Below, piece by piece: positions 30,301 to 40,662 of a stretch of 64,000 bases of DNA. Position 1 is the first letter of the stretch. Every line of letters starts with the position of its first letter. This DNA comes from Nitrospiraceae bacterium (GTDB lineage: Bacteria > Nitrospirota > Nitrospiria > Nitrospirales > Nitrospiraceae): positions 496,001 through 560,000 of the forward strand of contig JAHBWI010000003.1 in assembly GCA_019637075.1 (NCBI GenBank). Reading direction: 5' to 3'. The translations under genes and the position numbers were made by a program. Below the pieces are notes generated by a model. The model saw nothing but the letters and a program-made list of their open reading frames with translations, made no database searches and was not told the origin of the DNA.

Positions 30301-31263
30301 ATGAAGATTTATCTGGCCAATCCCCGGGGATTTTGTGCAGGGGTGGATCGTGCCATCGATATCGTTGACCTATCGCTGAAGAAGTACGGCGCGCCGATCT
30401 ATGTCCGGCATGAAATCGTGCACAGCCGGCATGTCGTCAACTCCCTCCGCCAGAAGGGCGCAGTGTTTGTGGAGGAGTTGAGCGAAGTCCCGGAAGGGTC
30501 CGTTGTGATTTTCAGTGCGCATGGCGTCGCGAAAGGCGTATGGCAGGAGGCTCAGTCACGGCGCCTCCATGTCATCGACGCCACCTGCCCGTTGGTCATC
30601 AAGGTCCACAACGAGGTGAACCGCGACTACAATCAGGGGTATGAACTGATTCTTATCGGCCATGCCGGCCACCCGGAGGTGATCGGGACGTTGGGACAGA
30701 TTCCGGATAAGTTCCACCTGGTTTCGTCGGTACCCGACGTCGAAGCATTGCATGTCGAAAACACCAAGAATCTGTCCTATGTGACCCAGACGACCCTGAG
30801 CGTGGATGAATGCCGTGATATCGTCGAGGCCCTGAACCGCCGATTCCCCAACATCAAGGGGCCGCACCAGGAAGACATCTGCTATGCGACGCAAAATCGC
30901 CAGAATGCGGTGAAAGCGCTCTCGAAGCTGGTCGATGTGATCCTCGTCATCGGGTCCCCCAACAGCTCGAATTCGAATCGGTTGCGCGAGTTGGGGGAGC
31001 ATTGCGGCATTCCGTCGTACTTGATCGATGCGGCATCAGACATCAATCCGGCGTGGCTCAAGGATGCCAAGGCGGTTGGGATCTCCGCCGGTGCTTCGGC
31101 GCCCGAGGTCTTGGTCTCAGAGGTCGTGGTTTACCTGAAGACTCTTGGATCTTCCGAAGACGTCGAGGAACTGACGGTGATCGAGGAAGACGTTGAATTC
31201 CTCCTCCCGAAGGAGTTGGTCACCATCGAGTCCGCATCGCGCGCGGCTGCATCGACGACATAG
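30301..31263 (+). CDS. ispH: 4-hydroxy-3-methylbut-2-enyl diphosphate reductase
   Basis: 320 residues from ATG 30301, with GAGAGGAAGG upstream. The frame is open further upstream, but that part is Arg/Gly/Pro-rich and unlike the family, so it is excluded. It is the last enzyme of the MEP pathway, giving IPP and DMAPP with a [4Fe-4S] cluster. The three cluster cysteines lie in [13 protein letters not shown] (Cys near 13), [11 protein letters not shown] (near 97) and [11 protein letters not shown] (near 198). Substrate histidines appear in [10 protein letters not shown] and [11 protein letters not shown]-terminal acidic tail extends beyond the usual end. dxs and ispG are 13-16 kb downstream. 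Confidence 0.95.
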   Translation: MKIYLANPRGFCAGVDRAIDIVDLSLKKYGAPIYVRHEIVHSRHVVNSLRQKGAVFVEELSEVPEGSVVIFSAHGVAKGVWQEAQSRRLHVIDATCPLVIKVHNEVNRDYNQGYELILIGHAGHPEVIGTLGQIPDKFHLVSSVPDVEALHVENTKNLSYVTQTTLSVDECRDIVEALNRRFPNIKGPHQEDICYATQNRQNAVKALSKLVDVILVIGSPNSSNSNRLRELGEHCGIPSYLIDAASDINPAWLKDAKAVGISAGASAPEVLVSEVVVYLKTLGSSEDVEELTVIEEDVEFLLPKELVTIESASRAAASTT

Positions 31264-31278
31264 CTGCTGAACCCGAAC

Positions 31279-31304
31279 GCCGGCGCCTGTCCGCAGGCGC
31301 CGGC
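31279..31304 (+). terminator. GC-rich hairpin after ispH
   Basis: GCCGGCGCCTG, loop TCCG, CAGGCGCCGGC: a perfect 11-bp stem 15 bp after the ispH stop. The following sequence (TCCAGGTTGTGCC) has no T-run, so intrinsic termination is uncertain. The remaining 31305-31442 shows no gene. Confidence 0.55.
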
Positions 31305-31442
31305 TCCAGGTTGTGCCGTCCCCTTTCCTCCCGACTCAGTCCCGTCACGCCACGTAATTCCGACATCGCGAAGTCCTATCAGGTAGGCTCCATATGTTGG
31401 GGCTGCGCTGGATTAGTTGCCCTATATCAGGGGTTTTTCCTT

Positions 31443-31471
31443 TTGATTTCACCCTGCCCCTGTGATAGAAG
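31443..31471 (+). promoter_or_regulatory. Candidate promoter for smc
   Basis: TTGATT at 31443-31448, 17-bp spacer, TAGAAG at 31466-31471. The hexamers are only moderate matches. Confidence 0.35.
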
Positions 31472-31530
31472 AGGGCCGCGTTTTTCCCACGAGTCGACCC
31501 ACTTTAACCTTCTCGATCGGGAGGTGGCTG

Positions 31531-34500
31531 GTGTACCTGAAGTCCCTGGAAATGCTCGGCTTTAAGTCATTTGCGGAAGCCAAGATTCAATTCCCCGAGG
31601 GCATTACCGCCATCGTCGGTCCGAACGGCAGCGGAAAAAGCAACGTGGTCGACTCCATCCTGTGGGTTTTGGGCGAGCAAAGCACCAAGACGCTCCGAAG
31701 CGAGCGCATGGAAGACGTAATTTTCAACGGCACGGAAGTCCGGAAGCCGCTTGGGATGGTCGAGGTTTCTCTGATCATCGGCGGTCTCGGAGAGTTGCGC
31801 CTCGATTCGATCGCGGGTCTGCCGAGTCAACTCGGCGAATATCAAGAACTCATGATCACGCGGCGGCTCTACCGGAACGGTGACAGTGAATACCTCATCA
31901 ACAAAACCCAATGCCGGCTGAAAGACATTCGAAGCGTGTTGATCGAGACCAGAGCCGGCTCGAAGGGACACACCGTTATCGAGCAGGGGCGGATCGAGCA
32001 GATTCTCCAGGCCTCTCCGCAGGATCGCCGCGAACTGATCGAAGAAACGGCCGGCATCGTCCGCTACAAGAAGCAAAAGGCCGAGGCGCTTCGCAAGCTC
32101 GACCAGACGCAGCAAAACCTATTGCGGGTCCGCGACATCATCGCCGAGGTGAAGAAGCAGCTGAACTCGTTGGAGCGCCAGGCTCGGCAAGCGCGTTCGT
32201 ATCAAAATTTGCAGCAGGAAGCGCGTGGGTTGGAAATTGAGTTGTTGAGCCGCGACTACCGCACCATGCGCGACGACCTCGACGGCATCGAGGTGCAGGC
32301 GCGCGATATCGAATCACGGGAAAGCAGCCAGGCCGCGGAGCAGGCCAGGCTCGAAACGGAGCAGGAAGCAATCCGCCTGCGCATGACCGACGCAGCCGAG
32401 TCGATGTCCCGCGTGCGTGATGAGTTGACCGCCATCGAACAGAAGCAATCGCATGCGCTGGCCTCGGCCGAGGTGGAGCGCAACCGGATGCAGATGTACG
32501 AACAGCAGCGCGCGCAGGCGACCCAGGAAATGGGGCGGCTGAACGCCGAACAGGAACAAGCCCAGGCCGAGTCGGAATCCTTGCGTGAAGTACTGCTGCA
32601 GGTGGAGTCGGAGATCGGAGAACAGGAGCGGCTCTTTACCGATTTGGACAGTGAGGCCAAGACGCTTGCGGGGCAGCGGGCGGCTGCGTTGGCTGAAGAA
32701 GAACGCGGTCGGCAGGATGTCCTCAACCTGGCGGTGCTCGTCGCCAATACCGAGCAAAATCTGGCGCAGCTTACCCGACGACAGGGAGAAACCGCCGCGC
32801 GTTGCGAACGGATCACACGCGAACAGAACGAGTTGACGGGGCAGGTGAGCGTGCTCGACGAGCAGCGGCACAATTTGTCCTTGCAGCGCGGGGAAGTGGG
32901 CGAGCGCATCCAGACCCTGTCGGCGCAGCGCGATGAAGCCGTGCTGCGGATCGAGCAACTGGGCGCGCAAGTCGTCTCCTCGGATCGCGACATCGTGCGG
33001 CTCACGGAAGAGGTCGCGGGCGTGGAGTCACGGCTCGGTACCCTACAGGGCGTCGTCCGCGAAGAGATGGGGTATGGCCGGGAGGGCGATGAGGAGCAAA
33101 CCGCGCTCAGGACGTGCGACGGCGTGCGCGATGCGCTGGCCGAATGGCTTGTGGTGCCGGCTGGGCTTGATCGAGCCGTCGAGACAATTCTCGGTGATCG
33201 AGTTCGGGGCTGGCTGGTCGACGGACCGGAGGCGGCCTGCCGGGCAGTTGAGTTCTTGAAAGGTAAGGAGCTGGGGCGAGGGGCGTTCATCCCGCAGCAG
33301 TTGCGTTGGGCGACGGGCGACTCGGGACAGGCGCCGGTACAGCCATGGTGGGACCAGTTGCAGGGACAACCCGGCGTCGTCGGTCGAGCGGTGGATCTGA
33401 TTCGTGCCGGGGAAGAATCGGCCGCCACGCTGGCCTATCTGTTCGACGGGATCGTGATCGTGGATTCCCTGTCGGTCGCGCTTCACCTGTGGGAACAGCA
33501 CCAATGGGCTGCGCCCAGCGGCCCGACCTTCGTTAGTTTATCCGGGGAAACGCTGGATGCGGCCGGAGTCATTACCGGTGGTTCCGGTACGAGCACGGGC
33601 GGCGTGCTCCAGCGGCGCCGTGAAGTGTTGGAATTGGAAGCGCGGCGGGTTGAGGCTGCGGAGCAGCTGGATCAGGCGCGCCAGGCAAAAGACGAGGCCG
33701 GGCGGCAATTGGCCGAAACGCGAGAGCAGGAACAGCGGCTTGCCGGTGCGATTCGCCAGGCCGAAATGCTGGAGTTGTCGCTCGAGAAGGACGATGCCGG
33801 TGTCGAGCAACGCCGTGCGGAATTGGAGCGGCGTCTGGGGAATCTCGCCGGAGAGTTGGCGCAAGGCATGGCCGAACAAGAGCGGGTTCGTGAGGAACTC
33901 TATGCCGGACAGGTGCAGCTCGGCCAATGGATGGGCGAAAAATCCGGACAGGAAGCGACGTTGGCGCAGGTCCGGGAACGGGTCGGCGCGTTGGACCGAC
34001 AAGGAATGGAGTTGCAGCAGCGTTTAACCGAAGCCCGCCTGACGCTGGAGAGTCTGCGAGGCAGGCGGGATCACGGCGTCAATGATATCTCACGCCTCAA
34101 CCAGCGCCTGGAATCGTCTCGGCATCGAGTGGCTGATTTGGAGGCGCAGCTCCAAGGCGTGATCGAGGCCATCGAGCAAAGCCGTGAGGAGCGGCTGCGG
34201 CAGGAGGCCTTGTGCCAAGAGTTGGGTGCGGAGGTCGACCGGATCAAGGCCGACTTGGTTGCCGCCCAGGAACGGCAGGCGGAACAGATGGCGGCCTTGC
34301 ACGCCGTGGAGCAGGGGCTGACCGGGGCTCGGCAAGTTCTCTCCGGTTTGCGCGACGAACGGATGGGGGTGGAGGTTCGGCGGGCGGAAGTCAAAACCCA
34401 TCTGTCGACGTTGGAAAGTACCCTATCCGGTACCTATCAAATTGATCCGATGTCCTTGCTGGCACCGGCCGAGTCACCGGCGAATGCAGACACGCAGGAG

Positions 34501-35223
34501 GGGACGCCGACGCCGGAGAATCCGTTTGCCGCCGAGGAAACTCCGCAGTTGCGGGAGCAGCTGCAGAAGATTCGCGAACGGTTGGATCGCATGGGGGCCA
34601 TCAACTTGGCGGCCATCGAGGAGCACCGCGAGTTGGATGAGCGCCACAAGTTTCTCTCCGCCCAGGAACAGGACCTGTCCAATTCCATCGCGTCGCTCAA
34701 GGAAATCATCCAACGGATCAACCGGACGACGAAGGATATGTTCGTAAACACGTTCAATGAACTGCAGCAGAAATTCATCGAAGTGTTCTCGCAGTTCTTT
34801 CCCGGAGGACGTGCGGAATTGCAGTTGGTCGATGAGCCGGTGGAAGAGGGCGCCGAGCAGAATGTGGCCCGTGAGCCCGGTGTGGAAATCGTGGCTCAGC
34901 CGCCGGGTAAACGACTCAAGAGCATCACGATGCTATCGGGTGGCGAGAAAACCCTGACCGCCATGGCACTGTTGATCGCGAGCTTTCTCATCCGACCGAC
35001 GCCGTTCTGCATCCTTGACGAAATCGATGCGCCGTTGGACGAAGAGAATATCGGGCGGTTTACGTCGGTGCTGCGCAGCCTCTCAACTTCTGCGCAGTTC
35101 CTCGTGATCACGCACAATAAGCGCACGATGGCGATGGCTGATTCGCTCTTCGGGGTGACGATGGAAGAACCCGGAGTGTCGAAAATCATTTCGGTGAAGT
35201 TGGGCGACCTGCAGCCGGCATAA
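31531..35223 (+). CDS. smc: Chromosome segregation ATPase SMC
   Basis: 1230 residues from GTG 31531, which has GGGAGG upstream and begins with the family N-terminus [17 protein letters not shown]. Walker [10 protein letters not shown] lies at residues 30-38. Long heptad-rich coiled coils (about 160-500 and 680-1000) flank the hinge at about 510-670 ([37 protein letters not shown]). The C-terminal head has the signature [14 protein letters not shown], Walker [16 protein letters not shown] and the D-loop. It is the condensin core that organises and separates chromosomes; partner genes scpA and scpB are not adjacent. The coiled coils are rich in Gln, Glu, Arg and Ala. Length is normal. Confidence 0.95.
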   Translation: MYLKSLEMLGFKSFAEAKIQFPEGITAIVGPNGSGKSNVVDSILWVLGEQSTKTLRSERMEDVIFNGTEVRKPLGMVEVSLIIGGLGELRLDSIAGLPSQLGEYQELMITRRLYRNGDSEYLINKTQCRLKDIRSVLIETRAGSKGHTVIEQGRIEQILQASPQDRRELIEETAGIVRYKKQKAEALRKLDQTQQNLLRVRDIIAEVKKQLNSLERQARQARSYQNLQQEARGLEIELLSRDYRTMRDDLDGIEVQARDIESRESSQAAEQARLETEQEAIRLRMTDAAESMSRVRDELTAIEQKQSHALASAEVERNRMQMYEQQRAQATQEMGRLNAEQEQAQAESESLREVLLQVESEIGEQERLFTDLDSEAKTLAGQRAAALAEEERGRQDVLNLAVLVANTEQNLAQLTRRQGETAARCERITREQNELTGQVSVLDEQRHNLSLQRGEVGERIQTLSAQRDEAVLRIEQLGAQVVSSDRDIVRLTEEVAGVESRLGTLQGVVREEMGYGREGDEEQTALRTCDGVRDALAEWLVVPAGLDRAVETILGDRVRGWLVDGPEAACRAVEFLKGKELGRGAFIPQQLRWATGDSGQAPVQPWWDQLQGQPGVVGRAVDLIRAGEESAATLAYLFDGIVIVDSLSVALHLWEQHQWAAPSGPTFVSLSGETLDAAGVITGGSGTSTGGVLQRRREVLELEARRVEAAEQLDQARQAKDEAGRQLAETREQEQRLAGAIRQAEMLELSLEKDDAGVEQRRAELERRLGNLAGELAQGMAEQERVREELYAGQVQLGQWMGEKSGQEATLAQVRERVGALDRQGMELQQRLTEARLTLESLRGRRDHGVNDISRLNQRLESSRHRVADLEAQLQGVIEAIEQSREERLRQEALCQELGAEVDRIKADLVAAQERQAEQMAALHAVEQGLTGARQVLSGLRDERMGVEVRRAEVKTHLSTLESTLSGTYQIDPMSLLAPAESPANADTQEGTPTPENPFAAEETPQLREQLQKIRERLDRMGAINLAAIEEHRELDERHKFLSAQEQDLSNSIASLKEIIQRINRTTKDMFVNTFNELQQKFIEVFSQFFPGGRAELQLVDEPVEEGAEQNVAREPGVEIVAQPPGKRLKSITMLSGGEKTLTAMALLIASFLIRPTPFCILDEIDAPLDEENIGRFTSVLRSLSTSAQFLVITHNKRTMAMADSLFGVTMEEPGVSKIISVKLGDLQPA

Positions 35224-35271
35224 AGGGTTGGCCAGGACACGTGATGCGCGGTCGGAATGGCGGCGTGGTCC

Positions 35272-35300
35272 TTGACTGCCTGTAAGCAGTTTGTTATAAA
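35272..35300 (+). promoter_or_regulatory. Strong sigma70-type promoter for the shc lipid operon
   Basis: TTGACT at 35272-35277, 17-bp spacer, TATAAA at 35295-35300. Predicted start near 35307, about 50 nt before the first possible start codon of shc. Confidence 0.75.
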
Positions 35301-35357
35301 CCCCTGTTAATGAATGCTACTGGTACAGTGCGGTTCCATGCGAGCCTTCGCTGAAAG

Positions 35358-37592
35358 ATGGAACCGTCTCGAAGTCCTATCCTGCCGTTTTTTCTAGACT
35401 CACGGCACAACGCTATGCGGATCATTAAGAACTTCCTCGATCGTTTGTCCGGCAGTTTGCTCGTCACCGTACCCAACGGTATCAGGGCCGCGCGGGATCT
35501 TGCCGCAGGACCTGTGCTGCGGTTGGTGTCCGACAAGAGTGCGACGGCGATCACGGGAGATACGACGAGTAAGCGGGCTCACAGTCAGGCCACCGGCCAA
35601 CTCGAAGCCTTGGAAGAGGCGATCCGGAAGAGCCAAGTATGGTTTCTGGGGCGGCAGCATCCCAACGAAGGCTACTGGGTTGCGGAACTCGAGGCGGACA
35701 CGACGCTGACGTCGGAGTACCTGATGCTCCGGCATTTCATGGATTGCGTCGATCCCGAAATCGAAGTTAAGGCTGTGCGCTACTTGAAGTCCGCGCAGCT
35801 CCCCAATGGCGGATGGCCTATTTATTACGGCGGTCCTGCCGAGATCAGCGCCTCGGTGAAGGCGTATTTTGCCCTCAAACTATCGGGCGTATCGGCGGAT
35901 GAGCCGTTCATGGTCAGGGCCAAGGAATGCATCCTGGGCATGGGGGGTGTGACCGCTTCCAACGTGTTCAGCAAGATCGCCCTGGCGCTATTCGGACAGT
36001 ATGACTGGAAAGGCGTGCCGAGCATGCCGCCGGAAATCATGCTGCTGCCGAAGCGGTTCTATTTCAGCATCTACGCGATCTCTTATTGGTCTCGCGCGGT
36101 CTTGATTCCGCTCCTGATCATTTTCGCCAAGCGGCCGCTCTGCGCCATTCCGGAGGATCGCGGAATCGATGAACTCTATGTTCAACCGAAGGAACTGATC
36201 GACTACTCCACCGTTCCGCCGTTCAAGAAAGATCGCACCTGGTTTACGGCGCGCAATTTCTTCATCAATCTCGACGGGTTGCTGAAGATCTACGATCGTT
36301 CGCCGGTCGAGTGGGTCAGGCAGAAGTCCCTCGAATGGGCCGAACACTGGATGGTCGACCATATGAAGGGCAGCGGTGGCCTCGGCGCGATTTATCCCGC
36401 AATGGCCAATTCCGTGATGGCGTTGCACTGCCTGGGCTATCGGCACGACGATCCCTTGGTCGTGAAGGCCATGAAAGAAATCGACGATCTGGCGATCTAC
36501 GATCAGGTTCACGAGAACGGCAACCGGGTAGATGCGATGCATCTGCAGCCGTGCCATTCGCCGATCTGGGATACGTCCCTGCTGATGAACACGCTGATCG
36601 AGTGCGGCATGCCGCAGGATCATCCTGCTTTGCAGAAGGCTGCGGCTTGGCTGCTCTCGAAGCAGACGACGACCGTGGGTGACTGGATCATTTCCTCCCC
36701 CGGTGCCGAACCGGGCGGATGGTATTTCCAGTTTGAGAACGAAGCATTTCCGGATGTGGACGACTCCGCCGTTGTGTTGATGGCCTTGGCCAAGGTGCGA
36801 ATGCAGGACAGCCAACAGCAGCGGGCGTCCATCAACCGCGGCTGCCGCTGGGTCGTGTCCATGCAAGGGTCAGACGGTGGGTGGGGCGCCTACGATAAGG
36901 ACAACAACCGGATTGTCTTCAACTACATCCCCTTCGCAGACCACCGTGCGTTGCTGGACCCCAGCACTGCCGACTTGGCCGGGCGTTGTCTCGAGATGTT
37001 GGCGACGCTGGGCTATGATTGGACGCATCCCTGTGTGGCGTCGGCCTTGGCCTTCGTGAAGAACGACCAGGAAAAGGACGGCAGTTGGTACGGACGGTGG
37101 GGCGTCAATTATATCTACGGCACGTGGTCGGTTCTGGCGGGGTTGCGCGCGATCGGAGAGGACCTTTCTGCGCCGTATATCCGGCGGGCCGTCACCTGGC
37201 TCGAATCGAAGCAGAACCCGGACGGTGGTTGGGGCGAGTCCTGCTTGTCGTATGCCGATGTAGCGCACAGCGGTCGCGGTGAGAGCACGCCGTCGCAAAC
37301 CGCCTGGGCATTGCTGGCGCTGATGTCCGCCGGCGTGTTCGATTCGTTCAGCGTGGCGCGGGGTATTCACTACCTCATTCGAAATCAGCGGAAGGATGGC
37401 TCATGGGAAGAAGTGCGCCATACCGGCACGGGTTTCCCTCGCGTGTTCTACCTTCGCTACCATTGGTACTCGCAGTATTTCCCCTTGTGGGCGCTTGCCA
37501 TGTACCGCAATCTCAAGACTCGTGGAACGACGAGGGCCGATGAGTTGCGTCTGCAGGCCTATCAATCCGGCCAGTTCCGGTCACCGCGCTGA
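35358..37592 (+). CDS. shc: Squalene-hopene cyclase
   Basis: 744 residues from ATG 35358; ATG 35415 (725 residues) is an alternative. It cyclises squalene to hopene at the inner membrane. The catalytic acid motif DVDD is at residues 466-469 (FPDVDDSAVVLMAL). Several QW repeats are visible, such as QLPNGGWPIYYGG, MQGSDGGWGAYDKD, DQEKDGSWYGRW and QNPDGGWGESC. There is an N-terminal extension of about 80 residues before the first alpha-barrel (QLEALEEAIRKSQ), longer than Alicyclobacillus SHC (631 residues). It is the first gene after a strong promoter and is followed by an hpnG-like gene and an Mla transport set, which suggests hopanoid production with export to the outer membrane. Confidence 0.95.
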   Translation: MEPSRSPILPFFLDSRHNAMRIIKNFLDRLSGSLLVTVPNGIRAARDLAAGPVLRLVSDKSATAITGDTTSKRAHSQATGQLEALEEAIRKSQVWFLGRQHPNEGYWVAELEADTTLTSEYLMLRHFMDCVDPEIEVKAVRYLKSAQLPNGGWPIYYGGPAEISASVKAYFALKLSGVSADEPFMVRAKECILGMGGVTASNVFSKIALALFGQYDWKGVPSMPPEIMLLPKRFYFSIYAISYWSRAVLIPLLIIFAKRPLCAIPEDRGIDELYVQPKELIDYSTVPPFKKDRTWFTARNFFINLDGLLKIYDRSPVEWVRQKSLEWAEHWMVDHMKGSGGLGAIYPAMANSVMALHCLGYRHDDPLVVKAMKEIDDLAIYDQVHENGNRVDAMHLQPCHSPIWDTSLLMNTLIECGMPQDHPALQKAAAWLLSKQTTTVGDWIISSPGAEPGGWYFQFENEAFPDVDDSAVVLMALAKVRMQDSQQQRASINRGCRWVVSMQGSDGGWGAYDKDNNRIVFNYIPFADHRALLDPSTADLAGRCLEMLATLGYDWTHPCVASALAFVKNDQEKDGSWYGRWGVNYIYGTWSVLAGLRAIGEDLSAPYIRRAVTWLESKQNPDGGWGESCLSYADVAHSGRGESTPSQTAWALLALMSAGVFDSFSVARGIHYLIRNQRKDGSWEEVRHTGTGFPRVFYLRYHWYSQYFPLWALAMYRNLKTRGTTRADELRLQAYQSGQFRSPR

Positions 37593-37646
37593 CCGATTGA
37601 CCCCGGCCTTTCCATCCAATTGTTTTGTCGCCCGGCTGGTGTCCCC

Positions 37647-38399
37647 GTGACGCCCGTCGGGATCTTTGTCGCCACGCGATGGGAGCGTCAGGCGTTGTTG
37701 TCCGCCCTGCCGCCGGCCGAGCGTCGAATGGTAGCGGGGATTGCCTGTGAGGTTATCCGACAGCCGAATCAGGAATGGTGGGTCGTCCCGATGGGGGTTG
37801 GGCCGGCACGTGCCACTGCGACGGCCAAAGCCCTGTGCGCCCAACACGCCTTCCGGTTGATCGTGTCGGCCGGGTTCGCCTGTGCGCTCGACCATGCCGC
37901 CGTCGGCGATGTGTTGATCGGCACGGATGTGGTGTTGCGGGAAGATGAGCGAGCGAAGCACGAAACACCCTGCGACCTCACGGTTGCGGAAGAAGTGGCG
38001 CTCGCAGGTCGGCAGGCAGGGCTTCCCGTTCATTGCGGACGATTCGTCACCGTCCCGACCGTGCTCTGCCGCGCCGCCGAAAAGCTGGCTGTGGCGCGAC
38101 AGGAGAAAGGTATCGGACTCGATATGGAAAGCGCGGCGCTCGGTGCCGTGGCGCGGGAGCATCGAATTCCGTTTACGATCGTGCGGACCGTCTCCGACCT
38201 GCTCGAAGAAGATCTTCCGCTTGACTTCAACCTGTTTCTCAGGCCATCTGGGTGGCTGGCCGGTATTGCGGCCTGCGTGACGCGTCCGTCTTGTCTGATC
38301 GGCCTCAATCGGCTCAGGCGGCAAAGTCGAGAAGCGGGCCGGCATCTGACGGCGGTGTATCGGGCGTGGGCGGGCCTCTCGGCTGGTCGTCGCGCCTGA
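37647..38399 (+). CDS. hpnG: Hopanoid-associated nucleoside phosphorylase (HpnG-like)
   Basis: 250 residues from GTG 37647; a TTG at 37620 is possible. It has the purine-nucleoside-phosphorylase/MTA-SAH-nucleosidase fold: VGIFVATRWERQAL at the N-terminus, VVPMGVGPARAT, IVSAGFACALDH, GDVLIGTDVVL and GIGLDMESAALGAVAREH with the family Asp/Glu pair. In hopanoid clusters hpnG follows shc (hpnF) and converts adenosylhopane to ribosylhopane; the adjacency here supports that role. hpnH, which makes adenosylhopane, is not in the window. A general nucleoside phosphorylase role cannot be excluded from sequence alone. Confidence 0.75.
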   Translation: MTPVGIFVATRWERQALLSALPPAERRMVAGIACEVIRQPNQEWWVVPMGVGPARATATAKALCAQHAFRLIVSAGFACALDHAAVGDVLIGTDVVLREDERAKHETPCDLTVAEEVALAGRQAGLPVHCGRFVTVPTVLCRAAEKLAVARQEKGIGLDMESAALGAVAREHRIPFTIVRTVSDLLEEDLPLDFNLFLRPSGWLAGIAACVTRPSCLIGLNRLRRQSREAGRHLTAVYRAWAGLSAGRRA

Positions 38400-38420
38400 C
38401 GCGCGGAAGGAGGAAGCGGC

Positions 38421-39188
38421 GTGGAACGGGTCGCAAAGATCGGGCGCTATTCCCTGGATCTGACGGAGCAGATGGGACGGATGTTCCTCTTCATCCTCTC
38501 GTCGTTCGCATGGCTCGGTCGACCGCCCCTTCGGCTGTACCAAATCGTCAAGCAACTCCACTTCATCGGCTACAAATCGACCTTCGTCATCGTGCTGACC
38601 GCCGTCTTTACAGGGATGGTGCTGGCACTGCAGGGATACTACACGCTGCGGAAGTTCGGATCAGAGGCCGTGTTGGGATCGGCGGTGGCCCTGAGCATCA
38701 TCCGCGAACTGGGCCCGGTGCTTGCCGCCCTGATGGTGACCGCGCGAGCCGGCTCCGCCATGACGGCCGAGATCGGGATTATGCGGATCACGGAGCAGAT
38801 CGATGCGCTCGACACCATGGCGATCAATCCGTTGCAGTATCTCATCGCCCCCAAACTCGTGGCGAGCTTGATCGGCGTGCCCCTGCTCGTCGCGCTGTTC
38901 GATGTCGTGGGGATTTTCGGCGGCTACATCGTCGGGGTTGATCTGCTGGGTGGGAGTCACGGGGCCTATTGGAGTTCGATTGAATCCGCCGTGGAATGGA
39001 AGGACGTCTATGGCGGCATTATGAAATCCATCAGCTTCGGTCTGCTGATCAGCTGGGTCTGCTGCTACAAAGGGTTTTACACTAGGCAAAGTGCCGAGGG
39101 ATTGGGAACCGCCACGACTGAGGCGGTGGTGCTCTCCGCGGTGTTGATTCTGGTGTGGGACTATTTCCTGACATCGGTGCTGTTGTAA
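38421..39188 (+). CDS. mlaE: Mla-type ABC transporter permease (MlaE family)
   Basis: 255 residues starting with GTG 38421, with GGAAGGAGG upstream. It has five or six membrane segments and the MlaE-family core ELGPVLAALMVTARAGSAMTAEIG near residue 95. Other family segments are ITEQIDALDTMAINPLQYLIAPKLVA and KSISFGLLISWVCCYKG. With MlaF, MlaD and MlaC it moves lipids between the inner and outer membranes. It begins 21 bp after the hpnG-like gene, so it is probably in the same transcript. No mlaB or mlaA gene is next to it. Confidence 0.92.
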   Translation: MERVAKIGRYSLDLTEQMGRMFLFILSSFAWLGRPPLRLYQIVKQLHFIGYKSTFVIVLTAVFTGMVLALQGYYTLRKFGSEAVLGSAVALSIIRELGPVLAALMVTARAGSAMTAEIGIMRITEQIDALDTMAINPLQYLIAPKLVASLIGVPLLVALFDVVGIFGGYIVGVDLLGGSHGAYWSSIESAVEWKDVYGGIMKSISFGLLISWVCCYKGFYTRQSAEGLGTATTEAVVLSAVLILVWDYFLTSVLL

Positions 39189-39199
39189 AGATGTGAAAG

Positions 39200-39287
39200 G
39201 TGAGACAGAAGACGTGAGGGGGCACGAGAGCCGGAGGGCGTTCTTCCTGCGCGGCTTCCGTTGGGCGCCTCACATCTGACGTCTCAC
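39200..39287. repeat. Imperfect 20-bp inverted repeat between mlaE and mlaF
   Basis: GTGAGACAGAAGACGTGAGG at 39200-39219 pairs with CCTCACATCTGACGTCTCAC at 39268-39287, 16 of 20 positions. The arms flank about 48 bp. This may be a stability element or a degenerate palindromic repeat unit; the role is unknown. Confidence 0.5.
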
Positions 39288-39295
39288 GAGAGGCT

Positions 39296-40054
39296 ATGAT
39301 CAAGCTCGTCGGTGTGGAAAAAACGCTCGGTGGCCAGCCGGTCCTGCGGGGGGTGGATTTGGAGATCCCCAAAGGCAAGTTGACGACCATCATCGGCAAG
39401 AGCGGCGAAGGCAAGAGCGTGTTGCTCAAGCATATGATCGGCTTGATGCAGCCCGATCGGGGCCAAGTCTGGGTGGAAGGGGTTGAGATCAGCCGATTGA
39501 AGGGGACGGCTTTGAACGACGTGCGCAAACGGTTTGCCATGTTGTTTCAGGGCGCCGCGTTGTTCGATTCGCTCACGGTATTTGAGAACGTGGCTTTTCC
39601 CCTGCGGGAAAAATTGCGTTTGAAGGGCGAGCAGGTCACACGCCGAGTCGACGAGAAGCTGGCGCAGGTCGGTCTGGCGGGGATGGGCCACAAATTTCCG
39701 GCCGAACTCAGCGGCGGCATGCGAAAGCGAGCAGGGTTGGCGCGCGCGTTGGTCATGGAACCGGAGATCATTCTGTTCGACGAGCCGACCACGGGGCTCG
39801 ATCCCCTCATGGCCAAGGCCATCCACGATTTAATTGTGAAGATGCAGAAGACCTTCGGCTTTACGGCGATCATGGTAAGCCACGAGATTCCGGAAATCTT
39901 CGGGCTTTCCGATTACGTGGCGATGTTGAGAAAAGGCAAGATCGCCGCCATGGCGCCATCCAGTGAGTTCGTGAAGACGACGGACGAGGAAATTCGAGAG
40001 TTCATTTTTGTGGGTGGTTCCGTGACGGTCAAGGCGCCGTCGGCCACGCCATAA
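39296..40054 (+). CDS. mlaF: Mla-type ABC transporter ATPase (MlaF)
   Basis: 252 residues. Walker A GKSGEGKSVLLKH near residue 35, Q-loop MLFQGAALFDSLTVFENVAFPL, signature LSGGMRKRAGLARAL near residue 138 and Walker B ILFDEPTTGLDP are all present, followed by an H-loop in VSHEIPE. The signature with GGMRKRA is characteristic of MlaF-type ATPases. It energises MlaE. The 107-bp gap from mlaE contains an imperfect inverted repeat. It is followed by mlaD. Confidence 0.94.
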   Translation: MIKLVGVEKTLGGQPVLRGVDLEIPKGKLTTIIGKSGEGKSVLLKHMIGLMQPDRGQVWVEGVEISRLKGTALNDVRKRFAMLFQGAALFDSLTVFENVAFPLREKLRLKGEQVTRRVDEKLAQVGLAGMGHKFPAELSGGMRKRAGLARALVMEPEIILFDEPTTGLDPLMAKAIHDLIVKMQKTFGFTAIMVSHEIPEIFGLSDYVAMLRKGKIAAMAPSSEFVKTTDEEIREFIFVGGSVTVKAPSATP

Positions 40055-40157
40055 CGACCTCCAACCATTGACGTTGGGGCGAGAGATCAAGCGATCTGAC
40101 ACCGGGATGCCTTCGAGGCGAGAGACGAGTTCGGCATCCTGCTATGAGGAGCGCGAT

Positions 40158-40601
40158 ATGGAGCGAGCCAAGTTAGAGATGATCGTGGGCCTGTTCGTAT
40201 TGGTGGGGTTGGCCTGCCTGGGCTACTTGTCGATCAAGTTGGGCAAGCTGGAAGTGATCGGCGGGAATAATTACATGGTTGATGCCGAGTTCACCTCGGC
40301 GTCCGGATTGAAATCGGGCGCCTCGGTGGAGATCGCAGGCGTGGAAGTCGGACGGGTCAAACAAATCGGGTTAAACAATGATCGCGCCGTGGTGACGCTC
40401 GCGATTCGCGATGGCGTGAAGCTATACTCGGACACGATTGCGTCGATCAAGACCAGGGGAATCATCGGAGACAAATACCTGGCCTTATCCATCGGGGGCG
40501 GCGGCGATGCGCTCAAGCCGGGTGATAAGATCAGGGATACGGAATCCGGGCTTGATCTAGAGGAACTGGTCAGCCAGTATGTACACGGGAAGGTCAACTG
40601 A
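40158..40601 (+). CDS. mlaD: MlaD-like MCE-domain protein
   Basis: 147 residues from ATG 40158, which has TGAGGAG upstream. One N-terminal membrane anchor lies at about residues 8-25 (IVGLFVLVGLACLGYLSIKL). A single MCE domain follows (YMVDAEFTSASGLKSGASVEIAGVEVGRV, IKTRGIIGDKYLALSIGG). It forms the periplasmic hexameric lipid funnel on MlaE. It is slightly shorter than E. coli MlaD (183 residues) and lacks a long C-terminal tail. It lies between mlaF and mlaC. Confidence 0.92.
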   Translation: MERAKLEMIVGLFVLVGLACLGYLSIKLGKLEVIGGNNYMVDAEFTSASGLKSGASVEIAGVEVGRVKQIGLNNDRAVVTLAIRDGVKLYSDTIASIKTRGIIGDKYLALSIGGGGDALKPGDKIRDTESGLDLEELVSQYVHGKVN

Positions 40602-40662
40602 CCGGTTGGTCGCCATGGATCGGATAGGTAACAGAACGGAGACCACACACAGAGGGAATCGT

